Below are positions 51,288 to 59,975 of a DNA stretch of 64,000 nt, in pieces. Location of the stretch: contig CP181261.1 of NCBI GenBank assembly GCA_047833665.1, positions 930,001 through 994,000 on the forward strand. The letters are read 5' to 3'. The stretch is from Caproicibacter sp047833665. Lineage in GTDB: Bacteria; Bacillota; Clostridia; Oscillospirales; Acutalibacteraceae. Numbering within the stretch: the first letter of the stretch is position 1; every line of letters begins with the position of its first letter. The position numbers and the translations under genes are program-made. The notes beneath the pieces were generated by a model that was not told the origin of the DNA, searched no databases, and saw nothing but the letters and a program-made list of their open reading frames with translations.

Positions 51288-52487
51288 ATGGGAAAAGCAC
51301 TTATCATCGGAGCGGGAGCGGTTGCAAGCGTAGTTGCGCATAAATGCTGCCAAAACCCTGATGTGTTTGAAGAAATCTGCATTGCAAGCCGCACAAAAAG
51401 CAAATGCGATGCACTGAAAAAGAAACTTGACGGCGGCAAAACGAAAATTGAAACCGCTCAGGTGGATGCGGATAAGACGGAGGAAGTAGTCAGCCTAATC
51501 CGTCGGGTTCAACCGGATATAGTGATTAACGTGGCATTGCCGTATCAGGATTTGTCCATTATGGACGCTTGTTTGGAGACGAAGGTTGATTACCTTGATA
51601 CCGCCAATTATGAGCCGCCGGACACTGCGCATTTTGAGTATAAATGGCAGTGGGCCTATCGTGAGCGCTACGAAAAGGCGGGCATCACCGCGATTTTGGG
51701 CAGCGGATTTGATCCCGGCGTGACCGGTGTATTTTCCGCTTATGCGCAGAAACATTATTTTGACGAAATCCACACCATTGACATCGTGGACGCAAACGCA
51801 GGCGACCATGGATATAAATTTGCCACAAACTTCAATCCGGAAATCAATATCCGCGAAGTCAGTGCAAAGGGCAGCTATTTTGAAAACGGCCGTTTTATTG
51901 AAACGGAACCGATGGAAATTAAGCGCGTTTACGACCTGCCTCAAATTGGGCCGAAGGATATCTATTTGCTGCACCACGAGGAGTTGGAATCTCTTGCCAA
52001 GAATATCAAGGGCGTAAAACGCATCCGCTTCTGGATGACCTTTTCCCAGAGTTACCTCGATCATCTTCGCGCGCTGGAAGATGTCGGCATGACATCCATT
52101 GAGCCGATTGAGTTCGAAGGAAAGCAGATTGTACCGCTTCAGTTTTTAAAAGCCGTTCTTCCGGATCCTGCCACTTTGGGCCCTAGAACAAAAGGCAAAA
52201 CCAACATCGGCTGCATTTTTACGGGTGTAAAAGACGGCAAAGAACGCACCTATTATGTTTACAATGTCTGCGATCATCAAGAATGCTATCGTGAAGTTGG
52301 AAGCCAAGCAGTGGCCTACACAGCCGGCGTTCCCGCTATGATTGGCGCCATGATGGTGTTAACCGGAAAATGGAAAAAGCCGGGTGTATTCAATGTGGAA
52401 GAATTTGATCCGGATCCGTTCATGGATGCGATGAACCGCTGCGGTCTGCCATGGCACGAAGATTTTTCGCCAAAGCTGATTGACTGA
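51288..52487 (+). CDS. Carboxynorspermidine/carboxyspermidine dehydrogenase
   Basis: This 399-residue saccharopine-dehydrogenase-family enzyme condenses a diamine with aspartate semialdehyde using NADPH. It shows the Rossmann motif ALIIGAGAVASVVAHKCCQN, ILGSGFDPGVTGVFSAYAQK and the C-terminal GVPAMIGAMMVLTGKWKKPG. AAAGGAGG precedes the ATG. Its partner decarboxylase follows after 13 nt. With them the cell can make spermidine (from putrescine) or norspermidine without AdoMet. Confidence 0.92.
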   Translation: MGKALIIGAGAVASVVAHKCCQNPDVFEEICIASRTKSKCDALKKKLDGGKTKIETAQVDADKTEEVVSLIRRVQPDIVINVALPYQDLSIMDACLETKVDYLDTANYEPPDTAHFEYKWQWAYRERYEKAGITAILGSGFDPGVTGVFSAYAQKHYFDEIHTIDIVDANAGDHGYKFATNFNPEINIREVSAKGSYFENGRFIETEPMEIKRVYDLPQIGPKDIYLLHHEELESLAKNIKGVKRIRFWMTFSQSYLDHLRALEDVGMTSIEPIEFEGKQIVPLQFLKAVLPDPATLGPRTKGKTNIGCIFTGVKDGKERTYYVYNVCDHQECYREVGSQAVAYTAGVPAMIGAMMVLTGKWKKPGVFNVEEFDPDPFMDAMNRCGLPWHEDFSPKLID

Positions 52488-52500
52488 CGGGAGGAATAAA

Positions 52501-53634
52501 ATGTTTGATCCCATGATTCCTCCAACCCCATGCTATGTGGTGGATGAGCAGCTTTTGACCGAAAACCTGAAAATCTTAAATTCCGTTCGGAAGGAAACAG
52601 GATGCCGTATTTTGCTTGCGCAGAAGGCTTTCTCCATGTTTTCTGTTTATCCGCTGATCGGCAAATATTTAGACGGCGCGGCTTCCAGTTCCCTTTTTGA
52701 GGCCCGGCTTGCACGGGAGGAAATGGGGAAGGAAGTTCACGTTTATGCTCCTGCCTATCGGGAAGATGAATTTGAGGAAATCTTAAAATACAGCGACCAT
52801 GTTGTGTTTAACTCTTTTTCCCAGTGGAAAAAGTTCCGCAGTGCGGTGCAGAAAAGCACCCGTAACATCAGCTGCGGAATCCGTGTGAATCCGGAGTATT
52901 CCGAAATTGAAACCGATATCTACGACCCGTGCGGGACGAATTCCCGTCTTGGGGTCACGCTCAGTCAATTCCAGCCGGGAGAGTTGGATGGAATTGAAGG
53001 GATTCATTTTCATACCTTGTGCGAACAAGGTGCAGAAACACTCGACCGTACCCTCCATGTGTTTGAAGAAAAATTTGGCCGCTTTTTACACGGTATGCAG
53101 TGGGTCAATTTCGGCGGCGGGCACCATATCACAAAACCGGGTTATAATTTGGAGTTGCTGAAAGACTGTATTCGCAGGGTGCAGGACCGGTATGGCGTTC
53201 AAGTATATCTGGAACCCGGCGAGGCGATTGCCCTAAATGCGGGCTTTCTGGTGTCCACCGTCCTTGATGTGATGCATAATGGGATGGATATCGCTATTTT
53301 GGATACTTCCGCCGCCTGCCATATGCCGGATGTTCTGGAAATGCCATATAGACCTCAAATCATCGGTGCGGGCAAACCCGGAGAATATGCTTACACCTAT
53401 CGCTTTGGCGGGCCTACATGCCTTGCGGGCGATATAATCGGTGATTATTCGTTTGAAAAGCCTCTGTCCCCGGGCGACCGCGTGGTGTTCTGCGACATGG
53501 CGATTTATTCCATGGTGAAAAACAATACGTTCAATGGAATTGGACTTCCATCGATTCTTCTGTATGGGGAATCGGAAGGATTTCGGATGATTCGGCAGTT
53601 CGGGTATGAAGATTTTAAAACGAGATTATCTTAA
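52501..53634 (+). CDS. nspC: Carboxynorspermidine decarboxylase
   Basis: This 377-residue fold-III PLP enzyme decarboxylates the product of the preceding dehydrogenase. Visible: TPCYVVDEQLLTENLKIL, the PLP Lys in CRILLAQKAFSMFSVYPLI, GIRVNPEYSEIETDIYDPCG, GGGHHITKPGYNLELL, LEPGEAIALNAG and LDTSAACHMPDVLEMPYRPQ. The ATG at 52501 follows GGGAGG at normal spacing; upstream in-frame codons are inside the previous gene. It is the last gene of the operon, before a strong terminator. Confidence 0.94.
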   Translation: MFDPMIPPTPCYVVDEQLLTENLKILNSVRKETGCRILLAQKAFSMFSVYPLIGKYLDGAASSSLFEARLAREEMGKEVHVYAPAYREDEFEEILKYSDHVVFNSFSQWKKFRSAVQKSTRNISCGIRVNPEYSEIETDIYDPCGTNSRLGVTLSQFQPGELDGIEGIHFHTLCEQGAETLDRTLHVFEEKFGRFLHGMQWVNFGGGHHITKPGYNLELLKDCIRRVQDRYGVQVYLEPGEAIALNAGFLVSTVLDVMHNGMDIAILDTSAACHMPDVLEMPYRPQIIGAGKPGEYAYTYRFGGPTCLAGDIIGDYSFEKPLSPGDRVVFCDMAIYSMVKNNTFNGIGLPSILLYGESEGFRMIRQFGYEDFKTRLS

Positions 53635-53690
53635 CTGTGCCTTGTTTTCATAACAGGGCAGGAATTTTAATGCCGTAAAAATAAATTAGG

Positions 53691-53735
53691 AAAGCCCGGA
53701 AAACGATTGCAATCGTTTTTCCGGGCTTTTTGCAG
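53691..53735 (+). terminator. Terminator of the polyamine operon
   Basis: AAAGCCCGGAAAACGATTGC pairs with its near-complement up to CCGGGC, followed by TTTTT. The stem is about 19 bp with one internal mismatch. Confidence 0.9.
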
Positions 53736-53756
53736 CCAATTTAAAAAATGGCGGAT

Positions 53757-53945
53757 TTATTCTTTTTCTTTCAGACGCTGCAGTTGGTCATGAAATTCTT
53801 GCTGAGAAGTAAAGTTTTGTTTTAAAAGCTGTTGCTGTGTTTCTTCCGGCAGGGATAAGAAATAGCTTTCATCATCATCCTGATTTATGGGAAGAACGGT
53901 GCCGGCCGGAAACGAATAATAGCCATTATAGATATTAAAATCCAT
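53757..53945 (-). CDS. Small YFxSLP-family protein, copy C (62 aa)
   Basis: The ATG at 53945 is chosen because GGGAGG lies 7-8 nt upstream. The protein begins MDFNIYNGYYSFPAGTVLPI, then NQDDDESYFLSLPEETQQQL and LKQNFTSQQEFHDQLQRLKE. It shares the YFxSLPxxxQ core and the following Ser-capped helix with the two small proteins at 45.2-45.6 kb, but has an extra N-terminal aromatic segment. Soluble, acidic, function unknown. Confidence 0.65.
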   Translation of the reverse strand: MDFNIYNGYYSFPAGTVLPINQDDDESYFLSLPEETQQQLLKQNFTSQQEFHDQLQRLKEKE

Positions 53946-54234
53946 TCCCATCACCTCCCACAGTAGTGTTCCCGTGAAAGACGCAACACTGTATGGGAAT
54001 ATAGACCTTTTACTATGGCAAAGTTTAAAATCATTAAAATGGTATTTTTGTAAAACTGCTGGGTATACTATCTACCTTCAATCTTTTACACTTTATGACG
54101 GGATATACATCTGCGGGGACAAAAAATGTTACCACCTTATGTAATATACGGTTTGTTTGGTGGCGAATGGAGAAATCATAATTAAATTTCTATAATTTGG
54201 GAAAATAAAAGAGATTTGACAACATAAAAGACCG
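53946..54234. other. Intergenic stretch upstream of spoIVB
   Basis: AT-rich with no supported gene. A forespore (sigma-G type) promoter would be expected for spoIVB, but no convincing match was identified. Confidence 0.4.
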
Positions 54235-54269
54235 CCCTTGTGCGCAGAGTAATTAGTGCGGCGCAAGGG
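54235..54269 (+). promoter_or_regulatory. Hairpin overlapping the spoIVB ribosome binding site
   Basis: CCCTTGTGCGCA (54235-54246) pairs with TGCGGCGCAAGGG (54257-54269) with one bulge and a G-T pair. The 3' arm includes the first GGG of the GGGAGGTG ribosome binding site (54267-54274). Confidence 0.55.
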
Positions 54270-54279
54270 AGGTGAAAAT

Positions 54280-55509
54280 TTGAAAAAGTTTATTTCAATG
54301 CTGACCGCATCCGCCGCAGTACTGGAACTTTTGCTGGCAGCGGTTCTTTTAACGGCGGATTATTTTACGCCCAATTCTTATACCGTGACCATCGGGAGTC
54401 ATCTGGAGTGGCTTTCCGGTGCAATTACGGTTGTGGGCGACAGTGATGATGTATCAGCCAGCGCAGGCGTCCCTTTACCAAAAACGTATCGGGCAACAAT
54501 GATGCTATACAATTTGATACCAATTAAATCCGTGGACGTCAGCATTGTCGATCAGACCTGCGTCGTGCCCTGCGGCACTCCGTTTGGAATCAAAATGTAT
54601 ACGGACGGCGTTGTGGTCGTAGGGCTTGCAGATATTCAAACTTCTTCCGGCTCCGTAAATCCTGCCGCAGAGGCGGGGCTGAAAATTGGGGATGTGATTA
54701 CACAGGTCAATGGTGAGGATGTCAAAACAAACGGTGAAGTCGCACGCGATATTGAAAACTGCGGAGGGAAAAGCCTGCGGCTTTCTATCCGGCGGAACGG
54801 CTCCACCACAACCGTAGAGCTCAAGCCGGTTCGTTCGGAAACGGACGGACTTTACAAAGCCGGTCTTTGGGTACGCGACAGCACTGCGGGAATTGGCACC
54901 CTAACTTATTATAACCCATCCACAAAAAGTTTTGCGGGGCTGGGACACGGAATTTGTGATTCTGACACAGGGGAACTGATGCCGATGTTATCCGGCGATA
55001 TTGTTCCTGTAACCATCAATGGTGTCACTAAAGGCTTAAAAGGCACGCCCGGTGAGCTGCGGGGATATTTTACCGATGACAACGCAGTGGGCAGACTTAT
55101 TGCCAATGTTCCCACAGGCGTTTACGGGTATTTGAAATCAGCACCGAGCGCAAAGCCGGTGAAGGTTGCTATGAAGCAGGATGTTAAAACAGGCGCAGTA
55201 AAAATTCTGACCACCATCAGCGGTGATACTCCCAAGTTTTATGACGCGGAAATTGAAAGAATTGATTACAGAGATCAGGTGCAGAGCAAAAATCTAATCA
55301 TTCACATTACGGACAGAGAACTATTGACTCAAACCGGCGGTATTGTTCAGGGAATGAGTGGAAGTCCAATTTTGCAAAATGGTAAATTGGTTGGTGCAGT
55401 GACGCATGTGTTTGTCAATGATCCAACGCGCGGCTACGGGGTATTTGCTGAAAATATGCTAATGGAATCCAAATCAGTCGAATCTGATGTTCAGCAGGAA
55501 GCTTCTTAA
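54280..55509 (+). CDS. spoIVB: SpoIVB sporulation serine peptidase
   Basis: This forespore-secreted S55 peptidase triggers pro-sigma-K processing. The 409 residues contain an N-terminal membrane anchor (SAAVLELLLAAVLLTADYF), a PDZ domain around NPAAEAGLKIGDVITQVNGE, the catalytic His in FAGLGHGICDSDTGELMPML and the Ser in GIVQGMSGSPILQNGKLVGA, ending VFVNDPTRGYGVFAENM. The TTG at 54280 follows GGGAGGTG at 6 nt; the frame is open to 54256, but that start has no site. The gene order spoIVB-spo0A is conserved in endospore formers. Confidence 0.95.
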   Translation: MKKFISMLTASAAVLELLLAAVLLTADYFTPNSYTVTIGSHLEWLSGAITVVGDSDDVSASAGVPLPKTYRATMMLYNLIPIKSVDVSIVDQTCVVPCGTPFGIKMYTDGVVVVGLADIQTSSGSVNPAAEAGLKIGDVITQVNGEDVKTNGEVARDIENCGGKSLRLSIRRNGSTTTVELKPVRSETDGLYKAGLWVRDSTAGIGTLTYYNPSTKSFAGLGHGICDSDTGELMPMLSGDIVPVTINGVTKGLKGTPGELRGYFTDDNAVGRLIANVPTGVYGYLKSAPSAKPVKVAMKQDVKTGAVKILTTISGDTPKFYDAEIERIDYRDQVQSKNLIIHITDRELLTQTGGIVQGMSGSPILQNGKLVGAVTHVFVNDPTRGYGVFAENMLMESKSVESDVQQEAS

Positions 55510-55559
55510 CGAAATATGAATTTTTATTCCCCTAGATATAAAAAAATATTGCCAATCTA

Positions 55560-55588
55560 TTGCCAATTTTACCAATATATGGTATGAT
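55560..55588 (+). promoter_or_regulatory. Promoter of spo0A
   Basis: TTGCCA (55560-55565), 17-nt spacer, TATGAT (55583-55588); a second TTGCCA lies about 12 nt further upstream. GGGGG precedes the ATG. Confidence 0.7.
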
Positions 55589-55621
55589 ATGACTATAATC
55601 AATCAATTAGGGGGATCAAAT

Positions 55622-56407
55622 ATGGAAAAGCGTATAAAATTGCTTATAGCGAACGACAGTACGGAGTTTCGTACCGAGTATGGTCGAGTTTTCGAAGCTT
55701 CCGGAATGGAAGTAAGCTATACGCAGAAAGACGGTATGAAACTTTTGGAAAAAATACAAGCTCTCCGTCCCGATGTTGTGCTTGCCAACCTGTTTATGCC
55801 AAGGCTGGACGGCATTGGCCTTATGAAAGCTGTTCAGGCGAAAATGCTGGGAGGAAAGCCGCTTTTCGTCATTGTATCGAATTATACAAGTCCCACACTG
55901 GAACGGGAGGTTATGATGTCCGGAGCGGCGTATTTTGCCATTTCTCCATTTGATGCCGGTGCTTTGGCGGATCAAATGATACAGATGTGCAGCATAAACG
56001 GACTTTCCGGGAATTTGTCGCCAAATGTACAGCAATCGGCACAGGAATCTGAACAATCGCTTGAAATTCAGGTGACGGAGATTTTGCATCAAATCGGTGT
56101 ACCTGCACACATTAAAGGATATCATTATCTACGCGATTCCATTATTATGGCTATTGAAACTCCTGATATTATAAATGCGGTGACAAAACAGCTTTACCCC
56201 AGTGTAGCGAAAAGATACAATACCACAGCCTCACGCGTGGAACGTGCAATCCGCCATGCGATTGAAGTGGCTTGGGACCGTGGCGATGTTGACATTTTGA
56301 ACTCGTATTTTGGTTATACGATTCACAATACAAGAGGAAAACCCACCAATTCGGAATTTATTGCCATGATTTCGGACAGACTCAGGCTGCACATGAAGAG
56401 TGCATAA
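55622..56407 (+). CDS. spo0A: Spo0A sporulation master regulator with a degenerate receiver
   Basis: The 261 residues comprise an N-terminal receiver-like domain (about 1-120) and the Spo0A DNA-binding domain (about 150-261), with VTEILHQIGVPAHIKGYHYL, the recognition helix SRVERAIRHAIEVAWDRG and KPTNSEFIAMISDRLRL. The receiver is atypical: the acidic pocket reads IAND instead of ADD, the phosphoacceptor position is Asn56 (VVLANLFMPRLDG), and the conserved Lys before Pro-Phe is Ser108 (FAISPFD). Phosphorelay control as in Bacillus is therefore unlikely, while DNA binding looks intact. It has its own promoter and terminator. Identity is secure; the regulatory consequence is inferred. Confidence 0.93.
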   Translation: MEKRIKLLIANDSTEFRTEYGRVFEASGMEVSYTQKDGMKLLEKIQALRPDVVLANLFMPRLDGIGLMKAVQAKMLGGKPLFVIVSNYTSPTLEREVMMSGAAYFAISPFDAGALADQMIQMCSINGLSGNLSPNVQQSAQESEQSLEIQVTEILHQIGVPAHIKGYHYLRDSIIMAIETPDIINAVTKQLYPSVAKRYNTTASRVERAIRHAIEVAWDRGDVDILNSYFGYTIHNTRGKPTNSEFIAMISDRLRLHMKSA

Positions 56408-56513
56408 GGCGCATGAACGCTGGATTTTTTGAGATTTTCATGCCTATAAATATTTTGAAAATGTGCATAAAAGCTGATTCTATGCGATAAACTTCTTAAA
56501 GTAAACCGATAAA

Positions 56514-56574
56514 CTCCTTTGCTTTATTGGGTGCAGGAATGTTCCGAAATCCCGGTAAAGCAAAGGAGATTTTT
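56514..56574 (+). terminator. Terminator of spo0A
   Basis: A perfect 13-bp stem CTCCTTTGCTTTA (56514-56526) and TAAAGCAAAGGAG (56556-56568) with a 29-nt loop, followed by ATTTTT. Confidence 0.8.
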
Positions 56575-56603
56575 ATAAGGGGCTGTTTTGTGAATTTGCA
56601 GGA

Positions 56604-56636
56604 TGAAAAAAGACCGCCGACAACTGCCGGCGGTGC
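56604..56636 (-). terminator. Terminator of the cellobiose operon
   Basis: On the minus strand CCGCCG and CGGCGG enclose GCAGTTGT and are followed by TCTTTTTT, just after the GH1 stop. Confidence 0.85.
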
Positions 56637-56649
56637 GTGATTTATTTTA

Positions 56650-58008
56650 TCAAAGATTTTCACCGTTTTGAGAAATAACATCGCGATACCAAAATGCACT
56701 GTCTTTGAAAATGCGATTTTGGGTTTCATAGTCCACGTAAATTAAGCCAAATCGTTCGTTGTAACCATGATTCCATTCAAAATTATCCAGAAGAGACCAA
56801 TGAAAATAGGCGGAAATATCCACGCCTTCTTCAGCGGCTCTCCTCAGCTGGAGCAAATGGCGATGCATGTAGTTGATTCGTTCTGTGTCATGAATCTTTC
56901 CGTCAAAGGAAACCGCGTCCAATGCGCAAAATCCGTTTTCACTGATTATAATCGGCTTATGATATGCGTCATATAAAAATTTTGAGGCCCAGTATATAGA
57001 GGAAGGAACCACGGGCCATCCCATGGAATTCTTAGCGTTTCCGGGCGGATACGGCACAATACGATAACCATTTTCATCGGTGCGTACTATAGAAGCTGTA
57101 TATATATTTTGAGCGTAAAAATCAATTGGTTTGCTAATGATTTTCATGTCGTCCGGCCCAATCTGAGGCATCCGGTTTCTGTATTTTTGCCACAGCACAG
57201 CAGGGTATTCACCTTTAAAAATGGGGTCGCTCCACATGGCAACGCCGGAAACCAAATCCTGCGGCAAATCGGCCGCTTCTAAGGTTGCCCTTTTGGCTGC
57301 CAAGATATCTTCCGGGGAATCGGATGCCGGCACATAGATGCGCCCACACTGCGCCAGCCCTATTTTTAATCCATCCCCTCCATATTCGCGCAAAGCGCTT
57401 ACGGCAAGGCCGTGTGCAAGCAAAACGTGATGTATTGCTGTAAGCAGTTCCGGCGGGGAGAGGCGCCAGCCGGGTGCGTGGTCGCCCGTTCCGTACCCTA
57501 AACCAATAAAGCATTGGGGCTCGTTCAGGGTAAAATAGTATTTGACTTTTCCGGCCAAGCGCTGCGCAATAATTTTTACATAGTCGCGAAACCAAAGCGG
57601 ACTGGATGGATTGAGCCAGCCGCCTCGTAATTGCAGCGCGGCGGGGTAATCCCAATGAAAAAGAGTAACACATGGAATAATGCCGTTGTCGTTTAATGCA
57701 TCAATAAGTTCTTCATAAAAACGCAGGCCGGATTCATTGATTTTACCGGTGCCTTCCGGAAGAATACGAGGCCAAGAAATTGAAAATCGATATGCTTTGA
57801 TACCGATTTGTTTCATTAACCTAATATCTTCCCGAAAACGGTGAAAATGGTCACATGCAATATCTCCATTTTCATTTTGATAAATTTTACCCGGAATATG
57901 GCTGAATGTATCCCAGATGGACGGACCTTTTCCGTTTTCCGCCGCGGCGCCTTCCACTTGATATGCAGCGGTTGCGGCACCCCAAAGAAAATTTTTCTGA
58001 AAACTCAA
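56650..58008 (-). CDS. bglA: GH1 beta-glucosidase
   Basis: This 452-residue cytoplasmic enzyme splits cellobiose and other beta-glucosides. It begins SFQKNFLWGAATAAYQVEGA, with KAYRFSISWPRILPEG, the acid/base Glu in YYFTLNEPQCFIGLGYG, the nucleophile Glu in PIIISENGFCALD and the aglycone-site WSLLDNFEWNHGYNERFGLI. The ENEW-type sugar-binding residues favour unphosphorylated substrates, consistent with an ABC rather than a PTS importer. It is the last gene of the operon. Confidence 0.94.
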   Translation of the reverse strand: MSFQKNFLWGAATAAYQVEGAAAENGKGPSIWDTFSHIPGKIYQNENGDIACDHFHRFREDIRLMKQIGIKAYRFSISWPRILPEGTGKINESGLRFYEELIDALNDNGIIPCVTLFHWDYPAALQLRGGWLNPSSPLWFRDYVKIIAQRLAGKVKYYFTLNEPQCFIGLGYGTGDHAPGWRLSPPELLTAIHHVLLAHGLAVSALREYGGDGLKIGLAQCGRIYVPASDSPEDILAAKRATLEAADLPQDLVSGVAMWSDPIFKGEYPAVLWQKYRNRMPQIGPDDMKIISKPIDFYAQNIYTASIVRTDENGYRIVPYPPGNAKNSMGWPVVPSSIYWASKFLYDAYHKPIIISENGFCALDAVSFDGKIHDTERINYMHRHLLQLRRAAEEGVDISAYFHWSLLDNFEWNHGYNERFGLIYVDYETQNRIFKDSAFWYRDVISQNGENL

Positions 58009-58061
58009 TTTGTACTTGCATCCTTTCTTGTTTCATTGATGCATTGAAGCAGGTGATATTT

Positions 58062-58919
58062 TTATCCTTTTACGCTGCCCAGAGTAACGCCTCTGACAAT
58101 GAATTTGGACAGGAACAGATAGACAATAATAATCGGCATGATAGCGATAGCAATCATCATATATACTTGACCCATGTCAAATTTAAGAAAATCTGCGCTG
58201 CGCAGCTGGGCAATCAAAATCGGCAATGTTTTTTTATTTGCACTGTCAATGACTAAAGCGGGGAGGAAATAGTTGTTCCAAGCGCTTACAAAGGTGAAAA
58301 TTGCTTGTACAGCCAATGCGGGTTTCATGATTGGAAGAATAATGGTGTTAAAAGTATGAAATTCGCCGGAACCGTCAATTCTAGCAGCTTCCACAATTTC
58401 CATTGGCAGACTGGCTTCCATATACTGCTTCATGAAAAAGAATACCACAGGAGCTGCGATGCTGGGAAGGTACAGTGAAACCAGACTGTCATTTAAACCA
58501 ATCTTGGAGATTAGCCGTAAAAATCCAAGTGCGGAGACCTGCGTCGGCATCATCATAATCAGCATAATAAATACATATGCAAATTTTTTAAGTTTAAAAT
58601 CGTACGCATAAATTCCATATGCAGTCAATACGGAAAAATACACGCTGAGAACTGCGGTCATTCCGGAAACAATCAGGCTGTTTTTAATGCCGGAAAAAAC
58701 GGGAATGTTTGCATTGGCCATCACATTTTTAAAATTAGTCACCAATGATTTTCCGGGCAGGATGGAAAATCCCTTCTGAATTTCAAAATGCGACCGTGTT
58801 GCATTGATTAAAAGAATATAAAAGAAAAATAGGCACAAAATGCTAAGCAGTATCAGGAAGAGATAACTGACGAAACGTGCAAACATCAGTCGAATTCTGT
58901 AGTTGCCCTGATGATTCAT
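58062..58919 (-). CDS. Cellobiose-type ABC permease (MalG type)
   Basis: This 285-residue inner-membrane subunit has six membrane segments and the EAA loop EIVEAARIDGSGEFHTFNTI, ILPIMKPALA. It ends FIVRGVTLGSVKG, the usual MalG-type tail, so unlike the permease at 36 kb it is intact. The start ATG overlaps the stop of the MalF-type gene by 4 nt. Confidence 0.93.
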   Translation of the reverse strand: MNHQGNYRIRLMFARFVSYLFLILLSILCLFFFYILLINATRSHFEIQKGFSILPGKSLVTNFKNVMANANIPVFSGIKNSLIVSGMTAVLSVYFSVLTAYGIYAYDFKLKKFAYVFIMLIMMMPTQVSALGFLRLISKIGLNDSLVSLYLPSIAAPVVFFFMKQYMEASLPMEIVEAARIDGSGEFHTFNTIILPIMKPALAVQAIFTFVSAWNNYFLPALVIDSANKKTLPILIAQLRSADFLKFDMGQVYMMIAIAIMPIIIVYLFLSKFIVRGVTLGSVKG

Positions 58920-59887
58920 TTGACCGCCTCCTTTGCTGTGCGATTTTTCCGTCGGCTGCTTTTTTCGCGGTCGGAGTCATCTCGGGTAAGCAGTTTAAAA
59001 ACGAGCAGGCAAAGAACAGCACACAAAAGAAACAGTACAGTGGAAACCGCGCCGGCCATTCCGTAATTTTTGCTGAACAGATGGTTGTTCAGGTACATGA
59101 TAATTGTGGTAGAAGTGCGGTCCGGACTGCCTTGCCCGTCTGTCAAAATCTGCGGAACATCGAACATCTGCAAACCGCCTATCATGGACGTGATGAGCAC
59201 GTAAATCAAAATGGGATTGATAAGCGGCAGAGTGATTTTCCAAAACATCTGCCAAGAAGAACAGCCGTCAATTTCCGCCGCTTCATAAAGGCCGGTATCG
59301 ATTCCCATGATGGCTGCCATTAGGAGAATTGTTGTGTTGCCGAACCACATGAGAAAGTTCATGAGCGCAATTAAGCTCCTTGTTCCCCATACACTTGCAA
59401 GAAAACGAATTGGAACTTCCGTGATATCCAGAGATATCAGAATGCTGTTGATCGGGCCGTTGTCAGAAAATAGGGCGAAGAACAACATGGCAAAAGCGGA
59501 CGCCATAATCAAATTTGGCATATAAATAACCGTTTTGAAAAAGCCTTGAGCATGCAGCCGAAGGCGTAGACTTGTAAACATTGCAGCAAGAAGCAGAGAA
59601 ATGATAATCTGCGGAATAAAACCAATAATCCACAACAGCAGAGTGTTTCCGATATATTTCGGCAAATCGGCGGAAAGCAGGTTGGCATAATTCTGCAGCC
59701 CTACAAAATTTGGGCCTATTTGTTTTAAGCCGCTGCGGTAGTATTCAAAAAAGCTGTAGAAAAAAGTCGAAGCCAGCGGAATTAGCTGGAAAACCGCAAA
59801 AATCACGAAAAAAGGAAGAATGAAGATATATCCCCATTTTCCATAGCTAACGGAGTTTTTTCTGTTGTGTGTTTTTTTGTTGCTCAT
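58916..59887 (-). CDS. Cellobiose-type ABC permease (MalF type)
   Basis: A 323-residue permease from ATG 59887; the frame is open to 59962, but that part overlaps the intergenic hairpin. Six membrane segments are predicted, with the EAA loop GLYEAAEIDGCSSWQMFWKI, TLPLINPILI. No strong ribosome binding site is seen, which together with the hairpin upstream suggests lower expression than the binding protein. Confidence 0.9.
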   Translation of the reverse strand: MSNKKTHNRKNSVSYGKWGYIFILPFFVIFAVFQLIPLASTFFYSFFEYYRSGLKQIGPNFVGLQNYANLLSADLPKYIGNTLLLWIIGFIPQIIISLLLAAMFTSLRLRLHAQGFFKTVIYMPNLIMASAFAMLFFALFSDNGPINSILISLDITEVPIRFLASVWGTRSLIALMNFLMWFGNTTILLMAAIMGIDTGLYEAAEIDGCSSWQMFWKITLPLINPILIYVLITSMIGGLQMFDVPQILTDGQGSPDRTSTTIIMYLNNHLFSKNYGMAGAVSTVLFLLCAVLCLLVFKLLTRDDSDREKSSRRKNRTAKEAVK

Positions 59888-59909
59888 AAAGATTTTGTTC
59901 GCCCCTTTA

Positions 59910-59950
59910 AACTTTAAACGGGATGGGCATTGCCCGCCCCGCTTAAAGTT
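59910..59950 (-). promoter_or_regulatory. Intergenic hairpin between binding protein and permease genes
   Basis: AACTTTAA pairs with TTAAAGTT and the inner CGGG-GGGC with GCCC-CCCG around ATT, a long stem without a T-run. It occupies the same position as the hairpin in the other sugar operon (37866-37910) but has a different sequence. Confidence 0.75.
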
Positions 59951-59975
59951 ATTGCAGTTCACAGGTTTATATGAG

